A stretch of 5,026 nucleotides of DNA from Acidimicrobiaceae bacterium (lineage in GTDB: Bacteria; Actinomycetota; Acidimicrobiia; Acidimicrobiales; Palsa-688), in NCBI GenBank assembly GCA_030838025.1, contig JAUTXM010000114.1, positions 1-5,026 on the forward strand, given 5' to 3'. The notes under the pieces are model-generated. The model was not told the origin of the DNA. It saw only the letters and a program-made list of their open reading frames with translations, and made no database searches. Below, piece after piece: positions 1-5,026 of this stretch; the stretch's first letter is position 1; each line of letters begins with the position of its first letter. A program made the translations under genes and the position numbers.

Positions 1-526
1 ATGACCCGACCGTCACGGTAGGACGGAGGATCGTGACCAGCACCTCGGGATGGTCGTCCGCCCACTCGGCGACCATTCGCTCGGCCTCGGCTTTCTCCAC
101 CGCATAGGCGAAACCCGGGTTGGGCCGTAGCGCCACGTCCTCGGCCAAGGGAACGGGGTTGTCGGCCCAGGCCCCGTACACCGTCGCACTCGAAACATGC
201 AGGAGCCGCCCCACGCCCGCCCTCCCCGCCGCCTCGAGCACCCGGCGCAAGGCGATCAGGTTGGGAAAAGGCACCCCCGGGTTGCTGAGGGCCGGGTCGG
301 AGTGCGACCACGCCAGGTGGAGGACACTGTCGGCGTCGGCCAGCGCCGGCAACAGCCGTTCCACGGGGTCCCGGGCCAGGTCGACCAACCTTCGGTCAGC
401 GTGGTCGCTGCCCTCGCCGATCGGTACCGCGTCGACCGCCACTACCGGCTGCCCCGATGGGGCGAGTCGCCGAAGCACTCGCTGGCCGACGAACCCTGCT
501 GCTCCAGTAACGACAACGGTGCTCAC
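1..526 (-). CDS. NAD(P)-dependent epimerase/dehydratase family protein (extended-type SDR), 3' end outside the window
   Basis: The 175 visible codons encode the N-terminal Rossmann half of a nucleotide-sugar epimerase/dehydratase-like oxidoreductase, presumably cytosolic. Seen directly: the dinucleotide-binding motif TGAAGFVG at residues 7-14 (GxxGxxG of the extended SDR type); an acidic residue after the second strand (VD, 31-32) suited to NAD ribose binding; ADSVLHLAW (65-73); the active-site strand HVSSATVYG (110-118); and the catalytic YxxxK as YAVEK (141-145), followed by LRPT (167-170). The start is GTG at 526. The nearest upstream ATG, at 537, runs into a stop after four codons. A weak Shine-Dalgarno-like AGGG lies close to the GTG. 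The gene is divergent from the zincin gene, with only 17 bp between the start codons. The substrate-binding C-terminal half lies off the left edge, so the substrate cannot be named. Family assignment is firm; it could be a UDP-sugar epimerase, a reductase or a non-catalytic relative. Confidence 0.93.
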   Translation of the reverse strand, partial: MSTVVVTGAAGFVGQRVLRRLAPSGQPVVAVDAVPIGEGSDHADRRLVDLARDPVERLLPALADADSVLHLAWSHSDPALSNPGVPFPNLIALRRVLEAAGRAGVGRLLHVSSATVYGAWADNPVPLAEDVALRPNPGFAYAVEKAEAERMVAEWADDHPEVLVTILRPTVTVGS

Positions 527-531
527 CGCCC

Positions 532-538
532 TACCATG
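532..538. promoter_or_regulatory. Candidate overlapping divergent -10 elements (bidirectional, leaderless promoter)
   Basis: On the plus strand TACCAT (532-537) fits the actinobacterial -10 consensus TANNNT and sits exactly at -12 to -7 if transcription begins at the A of the ATG at 544. On the minus strand CATGGT (538-533) holds the same -12 to -7 position relative to the GTG at 526. It keeps the A and final T of the consensus but has C in place of the first T. A minus-strand -35-like TGGACC (561-556) lies 17 bp further upstream of it. The element is centred on 535, the midpoint between the two start codons. This is inference from position and consensus only. Confidence 0.5.
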
Positions 539-543
539 CCCCT

Positions 544-1728
544 ATGAGCGAGCCTGGTCCAATGGAGGGTGGTGGACCTCTGGAGAAGGCCATCCGTGAC
601 TTGGCCCGGATGTTGACCTCCCAGGGTCCGATCAACTGGGAATTTGCCCGTCAGCTGGCGCTGATGACCGCCAACGAGGGCGAGAGCGAGGCCAACCCCG
701 ACCCGCTGGCCCGGGTGCGCCTGGACGAGTTGCTGCGGGTCGCGGAGCTGCACGTCGAGGAGGCAACCGGCTTGTCGGCTTCGGTCGGTGGCAGGGTGCT
801 GTCGGTGCGGGCGGTGACGCGATCGGATTGGGCGTTGCGGACCCTGCAGGCGTGGAAGCCGCTGCTGGAGACCCTCGCCACCGCCCTGGCCCGCTCGACC
901 TCGACGCCGCCACCCATGGAGGAGTTGGGGGGCGACCCGATGGCGCGCCTGCTCGGCAACCTGCCCCAGGCCATGGCACCGCTGCTGTTCGGGATCCAGG
1001 CGGGAACCATGGTCGGGCATCTGGCTACGCGGGCCATGGGCCAGTACGACCTGCCCGTTCCCCGACCGCCGGGTGACGAGCTGCTCATGGTCCCAGTGGC
1101 GATCGACGGCTTCGCCCAGGACTGGAGCCTGGCGGCCGACGACGTTCGCCTCTGGGTGTGTCTGCACGAGCTCGCCCATCACGCGGTGCTGTCCCGGCCG
1201 CATGTGCGCCAGCGGCTGGACCAACTCATGACGGCGTATGTGAACGCCTTCGAACCTGACTCCTCCGCGCTCGAGGAGCGTCTGACGATGTTCGACCCGA
1301 CCGACATGAGTTCGCTGCAAGCCACGTTCTCCAATCCCGAGGTGTTGCTCGGGGAAATGGAGACCTCCGCCCAGCGTGAGGTGATGGTGCCTCTTTCGGC
1401 GCTGCTGTCGGCGGTCGTCGGCTACGTCGACCACATCATGGATGTGGTCGGCAAGCGGCTCATCGCCTCCTATGGCCCCTTGACCGAGGCCATGCGGCGG
1501 CGCCGGGTCGAGGAGGGCGAAGGGACGAAGTTCGTGGGCAAGCTGCTCGGCGTCTCCCTGGACAGCGCGGCGTACGAGCGGGGTTCGTCGTTCGTCGCCG
1601 GCGTTTTGGAGCGGGCGGGCGAGGAAGGGCTGGCCCGGCTGTGGCACTCGGCCAAAGAGCTGCCCACCCCGGCCGAGATCTCCGCTCCGGGCCTGTGGCT
1701 GGCCCGCATCGACCTGCCCGACGACTGA
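544..1728 (+). CDS. DUF2342 / Zincin_2 family putative zinc-dependent metallopeptidase
   Basis: This 394-residue protein matches the actinobacterial DUF2342 (Zincin_2) family, known mainly as a predicted zinc hydrolase without an established substrate. Seen directly: LHELAHHAV, with HExxH at residues 208-212 (H208, E209, H212 as expected zinc-binding and catalytic residues); a helical N-terminal half with INWEFARQLAL (30-40) and the family-like segment around LPQAMAPLLFGIQAGTMVG (140-158); and a C-terminal block LLGVSLDSAAYERGSSF (334-350) ending in LPTPAEIS and LWLARID, which resembles the family's usual C-terminus. There is no signal peptide or membrane segment, so it is presumably cytoplasmic. 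The start is ATG at 544 with no clear ribosome-binding site; a TANNNT hexamer at the leaderless position supports it. ATG 562 is a less likely alternative. One subgroup is annotated as associated with coenzyme F420 biosynthesis, but nothing here ties it to F420. The region expected to read like EGHxD reads VGYVDH (292-297). It ends facing the phosphoesterase gene. Confidence 0.94.
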   Translation: MSEPGPMEGGGPLEKAIRDLARMLTSQGPINWEFARQLALMTANEGESEANPDPLARVRLDELLRVAELHVEEATGLSASVGGRVLSVRAVTRSDWALRTLQAWKPLLETLATALARSTSTPPPMEELGGDPMARLLGNLPQAMAPLLFGIQAGTMVGHLATRAMGQYDLPVPRPPGDELLMVPVAIDGFAQDWSLAADDVRLWVCLHELAHHAVLSRPHVRQRLDQLMTAYVNAFEPDSSALEERLTMFDPTDMSSLQATFSNPEVLLGEMETSAQREVMVPLSALLSAVVGYVDHIMDVVGKRLIASYGPLTEAMRRRRVEEGEGTKFVGKLLGVSLDSAAYERGSSFVAGVLERAGEEGLARLWHSAKELPTPAEISAPGLWLARIDLPDD

Positions 1729-1755
1729 CCCAAGACTGATCGACGACTGATCGAC
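1719..1755 (+). repeat. 11-bp perfect tandem duplication next to the zincin stop codon
   Basis: GACTGATCGAC is repeated perfectly at 1734-1744 and 1745-1755. The unit resembles the last codons and stop of the upstream gene: CGACGACTGA occurs at 1719-1728, where it encodes Asp-Asp-stop, and again at 1741-1750. A third copy, in inverted orientation, covers the Asp-Asp-stop of the convergent phosphoesterase gene (1893-1902). The tandem pair looks like a local slippage duplication. No function is evident. Confidence 0.7.
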
Positions 1756-1780
1756 GCGGTTCGGGGCCGGGTCGGCCCAA

Positions 1781-1865
1781 GCCGATTGGCAGTTTGGCCG
1801 ACTTTGGCAGCTTTCCCGGCAATCCGGCGGTAGAACTGACAAAGTCCGCCAAACTGCCACTCGAC
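1781..1865. repeat. Long imperfect inverted repeat between convergent genes (possible bidirectional transcription end or protein-binding site)
   Basis: The arm at 1781-1806 matches the reverse complement of 1840-1865 at 23 of 26 positions, with a 33-bp spacer. The core TGGCAGTTTGGC is perfect on both sides. The left arm is itself internally repetitive, with three roughly 9-bp TTGGC-containing steps (about 1785-1793, 1794-1802, 1803-1811). Either convergent transcript would fold into a long hairpin. A T5 run (1883-1887) follows on the plus strand about 17 bp after the stem, too far for a textbook intrinsic terminator, and the minus strand has no U-run. It occupies most of the only sizeable non-coding gap between the two convergent genes. 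Terminator, regulator site and small mobile-element remnant all remain possible. Confidence 0.7.
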
Positions 1866-1892
1866 CGCGCTCGGCCACCCCCTTTTTCTGAG

Positions 1893-2393
1893 TCAGTCGT
1901 CGACAATGACTATTCGGGTCTCGCGGACCGCGCCATCGGCGCATTCCAGCACACCCGCGGTCCGGTGCGGTTGCGAGCGGCGCTCGGTTGGTGACCCGGG
2001 GTTGAACAGGCGCTGGCCGTCGATGCCCTCGCCGTCGAAGGGGATGTGGCTGTGGCCGAAGACGACGACCGCCGCATCGGGGAACCGGCGGTGCAGGCGC
2101 CCGGCGCGGCCGGCGGCGGCGCCGCTGTCGTGGATCATGGCGACGTTGACACCGTCCAGCTCTAGCGTCCGGGTGAGGGGAAGGCGGCCCGCCAGGGCGT
2201 GGTCGTTGTTGCCGAGCACGGCGTAGGTCGGGGCGATCGCCTCCAGGACGTCGAGCACGCGGGCGTCGACGAGGTCGCCGGCGTGGAGGATCACGTCGGC
2301 ACCATCGAGCAGGCGGTAGACCGCCTCGGGCAACCGGCGACTGCTTCCGGCGCGCAGGTGCGTGTCGGCCAGCACGACCGCCCGGATGCTCAC
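1893..2393 (-). CDS. YfcE/MJ0936-type metallophosphoesterase
   Basis: This complete 166-residue protein is a single-domain calcineurin-like phosphoesterase of the small YfcE/MJ0936 group, whose members hydrolyse phosphodiesters in vitro with two metal ions. Physiological substrates are usually unknown. The metal-site motifs appear in order: D10-T-H12 in VLADTH; G39-D40 in LHAGDLVD; GNND (61-64) in VLGNNDHA; H88 in MIHDSG; GHSH (113-116) in VVFGHSHIP; and then the family's NPGS (131-134). The usual HG after the fourth strand reads HDSG here, with the histidine kept. Length is normal and there is no signal peptide, so it is cytoplasmic. The GTG start overlaps the stop of the upstream MFS gene in the sequence GTGA (2390-2393). 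GAGGA abuts the start with no spacing, so initiation probably depends on translational coupling. The same frame stays open far upstream, but the fold begins immediately after this GTG. It converges on the zincin gene across a 164-bp gap. Confidence 0.95.
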   Translation of the reverse strand: MSIRAVVLADTHLRAGSSRRLPEAVYRLLDGADVILHAGDLVDARVLDVLEAIAPTYAVLGNNDHALAGRLPLTRTLELDGVNVAMIHDSGAAAGRAGRLHRRFPDAAVVVFGHSHIPFDGEGIDGQRLFNPGSPTERRSQPHRTAGVLECADGAVRETRIVIVDD

Positions 2394-4111
2394 TCCTCGG
2401 GGTCGGCGGGATCCTCGGCGGCGCCCGCCATGGGCGGGATGCGAGGGGCGAGGGGCGCGGCCAGCGGCGGCGGCCCGGTCAGCGGAGGCGGGACGGGCCG
2501 TAGGCCGTGGCCGAGGGGTGGCGGGCCGGGAATCGGCGGGGGGTAGGTGCCGAGGTCGGGCTGCGGGTGGTCGAGCCACGGGCGGTCGTCGTCTTCGGTC
2601 GCGTCGGCGGGTGGCGCCGCCCAGGGAGTCGTTCCGAAGGGGATGGTGGCGCCTATCGGGGCGCTCGGCGCGGGCGTCACGGGCTTGGTCCGGGCAGGAT
2701 TGGTCGGGGCGGGTTTGGGCCGGGGGGCCTGGGTCCGGGGGGCCTTGGTCCGGGGGGCCGGGCCGCGCACACCCGGCCACCATTGCGGCAGTTGGCCCAG
2801 GCGAGCCATTCGGGTGCCGGCCACGTAGACGACGGCCGCCAGTGCCCCCGCCACGGTGACAACGAAGAAACCGGTGCGCAACGACATCACGATCACCACC
2901 GGAGCCAGCCCGCCGATCACCCACACGAGCTGGAAGACGGCCTCGAAGCGCCCGAATGCCCGGCCCTGCGCGGCGACCGGGACATGGCGCTGCACCAGGG
3001 CGTCGAACGCCAGCTTGGCCACGCCGGCCGACACGCCGACCACACCCGCCAGGAGCGACGCCGCGGGGCGGCTGTTGAACGTGTCGAAGAGGATGGCGAG
3101 AATGCCCGCGATCACCAGCAGGCCCGATGCGCCGGCGAGGATCATCTCCTCGCGCAGGCGCGACCGCAGCCACGGAGCGGCGGCGGCGCCGATCAGGTTG
3201 CCGCCGATGCTGCAGGCCAGGACCACCCCGTACCACCACGCCGGCGCGTGGCTGTTGCGGAATCCGAACGCCACGAGGAACGTCATGAACCCCACGATCA
3301 ACCGCAGCGTCCCCATGGCGAACGCCGCCACCTGGATGGCGCCGGGCGGCAACGGCTTGGCCCGGATGTCGCGGCGGGCGGCCGGTGCCGGAAACTCCCC
3401 CTCGGCGACGAGGACGTCGGTCTGATCGGTCTCGGGCGTCGCCGTGACTCGCTGCTCGGTGACCTGCAGCCGCAGCGCGCTGACGGCGCAGGCCACGAAG
3501 ACGAATACGTCGACGCGCAGGAGCCAGGCGGCGCTGCCCAGCTTCAGGAGGGCGACGCCGGGGATGGCGATGAGGAAGCCCGCCACCGCCCCGCTGACCG
3601 CCAGCTTGGAGTTGGCCTCGACCAGATCCTGGGGCCGTTCGACGGCCGACGGTACGAGCGTCGCCTTGGCGACGGTGTACCCCTTGGAGCACACGAGGGT
3701 CAGGAATGCCGCCGGGAACAGCAGCAGGCTGTTGATGTACCGGGCCATGAGGATGCAGGCCAGGGCGCGGCCGATGGCCGTGGCGACCACCATCATCCGC
3801 CGGCCGCCGGTGGTCTTGTCGATGATCGGGCCGAGAAGGGGGGCCACGACCGCGAAGGGGGCAATGGTGAGCACCAGGGTGAGCGCCACCCGGCCCCGGG
3901 CCGCGTGCAGGTCGGTGTTGAAGAAAATCGACCCCGCCAGGGCCAGGGTCACGAGGGCGTCGCCGCCCAGTGACAGGACGTGGGTGATCATCAGCCGGCT
4001 GAACGCCGAGGCGGTGAACGCTTCTTGCCCGCGGCGCTGACGGTCGCTGTTCAGCCGAAACGCGTTGCCGAGGGCCTCGGACAACGAGGAGCCGGACCGA
4101 GGGGCATCCAC
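2390..4111 (-). CDS. MFS transporter, 12 TM, with long proline-rich cytoplasmic tail
   Basis: This 573-residue protein is an integral membrane permease of the major facilitator superfamily, of a subgroup I associate with actinobacteria that has no assigned substrate. About 12 hydrophobic segments are visible (approximate residues 47-64, 76-97, 104-122, 127-145, 171-190, 194-215, 260-284, 292-310, 322-341, 349-370, 392-411, 413-432). A motif-A-like loop GPIIDKTTGGRR (94-105) follows segment 2, and a longer, polar, acidic central loop spans about 216-258. The second half contains QGRAFGRFEAVFQ (382-394). Residues 435-573 form a tail rich in proline: three 5-residue APR-T/P-K/Q units (452-466), an acidic ATEDDD patch, then PPPL-type repeats. 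The tail ends in the stop that overlaps the phosphoesterase start, which argues that its frame is correct. The start is GTG at 4111, with an in-frame TAG four codons upstream. TAGGCT sits at the leaderless -10 position. It may export or import a small molecule; nothing in the sequence identifies it. Confidence 0.93.
   Translation of the reverse strand: MDAPRSGSSLSEALGNAFRLNSDRQRRGQEAFTASAFSRLMITHVLSLGGDALVTLALAGSIFFNTDLHAARGRVALTLVLTIAPFAVVAPLLGPIIDKTTGGRRMMVVATAIGRALACILMARYINSLLLFPAAFLTLVCSKGYTVAKATLVPSAVERPQDLVEANSKLAVSGAVAGFLIAIPGVALLKLGSAAWLLRVDVFVFVACAVSALRLQVTEQRVTATPETDQTDVLVAEGEFPAPAARRDIRAKPLPPGAIQVAAFAMGTLRLIVGFMTFLVAFGFRNSHAPAWWYGVVLACSIGGNLIGAAAAPWLRSRLREEMILAGASGLLVIAGILAILFDTFNSRPAASLLAGVVGVSAGVAKLAFDALVQRHVPVAAQGRAFGRFEAVFQLVWVIGGLAPVVIVMSLRTGFFVVTVAGALAAVVYVAGTRMARLGQLPQWWPGVRGPAPRTKAPRTQAPRPKPAPTNPARTKPVTPAPSAPIGATIPFGTTPWAAPPADATEDDDRPWLDHPQPDLGTYPPPIPGPPPLGHGLRPVPPPLTGPPPLAAPLAPRIPPMAGAAEDPADPEE
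2720..2764 (-). repeat. 15-bp tandem repeat, three copies, inside the MFS tail
   Basis: Three copies of a CCGGGGGGCC-containing 15-bp unit (plus-strand reading) lie at 2720-2734, 2735-2749 and 2750-2764, differing at a few bases. Read on the coding strand they encode APRPK, APRTQ and APRTK in tandem (residues 452-466). The period of five codons keeps the frame. Each unit carries a G6 run, so copy-number change or slippage would be easy here. Confidence 0.85.
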
Positions 4112-4117
4112 GATCTC

Positions 4118-4123
4118 AGCCTA
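4118..4123 (-). promoter_or_regulatory. Candidate leaderless -10 element of the MFS-phosphoesterase operon
   Basis: Read on the minus strand, TAGGCT matches TANNNT and occupies exactly -12 to -7 if the transcript begins at the first base of the GTG at 4111. No good -35 is visible at the usual spacing, and only a weak AGG precedes the start, which also fits a leaderless message. This is positional inference only. Confidence 0.45.
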
Positions 4124-4165
4124 AAGGGTTCACACCGCCCCGCAGGTGGCGAAAAAGACCCCCAA

Positions 4166-4185
4166 ACTGGACCTTAAGGTTCAGT
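4166..4185. promoter_or_regulatory. 20-bp near-perfect palindrome, likely operator in the divergent control region
   Basis: The sequence ACTGGACCTTAAGGTTCAGT is self-complementary at nine of its ten base pairs; only the pair 4170/4181 fails. The central ten bases (4171-4180) are perfect. It lies between the divergent MFS gene and the disordered-protein gene, about 55 bp upstream of the MFS start and 24 bp upstream of the ATG at 4209. It contains a TANNNT hexamer (TAAGGT) on each strand, so a bound dimeric regulator could cover a promoter in either direction. A related half-site, CTAAAGGGTTCA, occurs at 4121-4132 beside the MFS start. No regulator gene lies in the window. Confidence 0.6.
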
Positions 4186-4208
4186 CGGAATGGGCCGATG
4201 ACGCATAT

Positions 4209-5026
4209 ATGTCGAATCTCTGGAAGGCGTTGCGCGACGTGTCACGGGACGTCGACCCGACCGTCGGTTTCGAGTCAACGGCCCACGGACAGGACGCCGA
4301 AGCCACGACGGCCGGGCCACCGGCTGTCCCCGAGGCCGCTGTCGAACCGGCCACCGCCGCCTCTGAGGTGGCGCAGAATATCGTTGCCCCCCCGGCCGAG
4401 CGCCCCGATGGCCCGCGCCCGGCCAGTCCTGTCCGGCGGCCCCTGAGCGCCCCGAGGGCCCGACCGGCGGCGGCCGCGACCCCGGCGGAGCCCAAGGAAC
4501 GCTTGGCTCCCCTGCAGTCGCCGTTGCGCCGACCGCTCGGCACGGCGCTGCAGTTCGACCCGCCGAAGGACAACAACGTCGTTCGCCCGCCCCAGTTCAA
4601 TCCGGTCGCGGGACCGGCCCCCGGTCCCAGCTGGGCGTCGCCTTTGAGCGCCGTTCCCGAGACCACGGTCGCAGCGCCGGAAGTCCGGGCCCCCGGCCCC
4701 GCGGCGCCCCCGAGGCCCCGCCTGGCCTCGATCCTGGAGTCACGGTTGCCTGAGCCGAGTGGCCCGGTCGAACCGCGCGTCGCGCCCGCCGGACCCCGCC
4801 TCGCCGCTTCGCCCCCGCCGGCCGCTGCGCCCGCGCCGTACGGCATCGGTGCCGGCGCCCCCCGGTCAAGCAGTGGTGTCCGCCCAGCCATGAACGGGAC
4901 ATCGATCGCCCCGTCAACGGGGCTTCCCTCAACGGGGCTTCCGGACGCCCTGAAGCCCTTCGCCCCGGGCGCACCGAACATCCAGATGGACATGGCGGCC
5001 CTGTCATTGTCGCCGCGGTGGAAGCC
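4209..5026 (+). CDS. Proline/alanine-rich, probably disordered protein of unknown function, 3' end outside the window
   Basis: There are 272 visible codons without a stop, continuing past the right edge. I do not recognise the product. It begins with a short amphipathic helix-like stretch, SNLWKALRDVSRDVDPTVGF (2-21). About 250 residues follow that are dominated by Pro, Ala, Gly and Arg with scattered acidic residues, lacking hydrophobic cores, membrane segments or cysteines, so it looks intrinsically disordered. Less degenerate islands are ALQFDPPKDNNVVRPPQFNP (about 115-134) and the last visible residues NIQMDMAALSLSPRWK, where a folded domain may begin. The start is uncertain. ATG 4209 is preferred because the upstream stretch is only about 52% GC and holds a palindrome. 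GTG 4146 in the same frame is open and would add 21 residues containing KKTPKLDLKVQSEWADDAY, also plausible protein. The opposite strand is open over most of this region as well, but its translation is Gly/Ser-rich with few acidic residues. The short helix plus linker loosely recalls N-termini of polysaccharide-associated tyrosine kinases; that is only a guess. Confidence 0.7.
   Translation, partial: MSNLWKALRDVSRDVDPTVGFESTAHGQDAEATTAGPPAVPEAAVEPATAASEVAQNIVAPPAERPDGPRPASPVRRPLSAPRARPAAAATPAEPKERLAPLQSPLRRPLGTALQFDPPKDNNVVRPPQFNPVAGPAPGPSWASPLSAVPETTVAAPEVRAPGPAAPPRPRLASILESRLPEPSGPVEPRVAPAGPRLAASPPPAAAPAPYGIGAGAPRSSSGVRPAMNGTSIAPSTGLPSTGLPDALKPFAPGAPNIQMDMAALSLSPRWK
4914..4943 (+). repeat. 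15-bp tandem duplication encoding STGLP twice
   Basis: TCAACGGGGCTTCCC at 4914-4928 is followed directly by a copy at 4929-4943 that differs only in its last base. In the plus-strand frame this gives STGLPSTGLP. The exact in-frame duplication is typical of unconstrained linkers and mildly supports the plus strand as the coding strand. Confidence 0.8.

Noticed and set aside
1861..1890. Classic rho-independent terminator at the T-run 1883-1887
   Set aside because: The T5 run lies about 17 bp beyond the hairpin stem and the loop is 33 bases, so it does not fit the compact stem plus U-tract model.
523..1944. Long minus-strand open frame of about 470 codons opposite the zincin gene
   Set aside because: Its translation is Arg/Gln/His/Gly-rich with no recognisable motif, and it overlaps the 3' end of the phosphoesterase and the inverted repeat. 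The opposite strand encodes a recognisable protein with HExxH, so this is a high-GC shadow.
2690..2770. G6 runs and 15-bp repeats as a possible frameshifted MFS C-terminus
   Set aside because: The tail frame runs uninterrupted to a stop that overlaps the next gene's start in the standard GTGA arrangement, so a sequencing or natural frameshift is not needed.
1893..3692. A 599-codon minus-strand frame that would extend the phosphoesterase far upstream
   Set aside because: The extra 433 residues are Arg/Gly/Pro-rich low complexity lying within the MFS gene in another frame. The phosphoesterase fold starts right after the GTG at 2393, which also overlaps the MFS stop.
2507..3973. A 488-codon plus-strand frame opposite the MFS gene
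   Set aside because: The product is rich in Gly, Arg, His, Gln and Asp with no hydrophobic core or motif, which is typical of the antisense of a membrane protein in high-GC DNA.
4198..4446. Plus-strand ORF starting at ATG 4198 (82 codons)
   Set aside because: It is out of frame with the long open frame starting at 4209, ends early, and has an Arg/Pro/Ser composition typical of a shadow.
4181..4993. A 270-codon minus-strand frame opposite the disordered protein
   Set aside because: It shares wobble positions with the plus frame, so GC3 cannot decide. Its translation is Gly/Ser/Ala-rich with few acidic residues and several cysteines, whereas the plus frame has a more protein-like N-terminus and an in-frame duplication. 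Not excluded completely.

Overview
The window is high-GC bacterial DNA with dense coding and GC-rich third codon positions. It contains a DUF2342/Zincin_2-type protein, frequent GTG starts and candidate -10 elements of the TANNNT type set exactly for leaderless transcripts. This points to Actinomycetota, possibly an Acidimicrobiia-like lineage. The phylum is a fairly firm inference; the class is only a guess. I see no tRNA, rRNA, CRISPR array, insertion sequence or phage gene, and it looks like an ordinary chromosomal segment.

Layout. (1) 1-526, minus: the first 175 codons of an NAD(P)-dependent sugar epimerase/dehydratase-like SDR protein, cut by the window edge. (2) 544-1728, plus: a complete 394-residue DUF2342/Zincin_2 putative zinc metallopeptidase with an intact HExxH. 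The start codons of these two divergent genes lie 18 bp apart, and overlapping -10-like hexamers sit exactly midway, which suggests a single bidirectional leaderless promoter. (3) 1729-1892: a convergent intergenic gap with an 11-bp tandem duplication and a long imperfect inverted repeat. (4) 2390-4111 and 1893-2393, minus: a probable two-gene operon of a 12-TM MFS transporter with an unusual proline-rich C-terminal tail of about 140 residues, followed by a YfcE-type metallophosphoesterase. The two genes share a 4-bp GTGA stop/start overlap. (5) 4112-4208: a divergent regulatory gap, lower in GC than its surroundings, with a near-perfect 20-bp palindrome. (6) 4209-5026, plus: the start of a proline/alanine-rich, apparently disordered protein with no recognised domain, cut by the right edge.

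How the genes relate: the MFS and phosphoesterase genes are almost certainly co-translated, but the substrate of neither can be read from sequence. The divergent pairs may be co-regulated through their short shared control regions. I found no convincing multi-gene novel system. The most notable signals are the two compact divergent control regions, the large inverted repeat between convergent genes, the MFS tail, and an apparent departure from a second conserved motif in the zincin.
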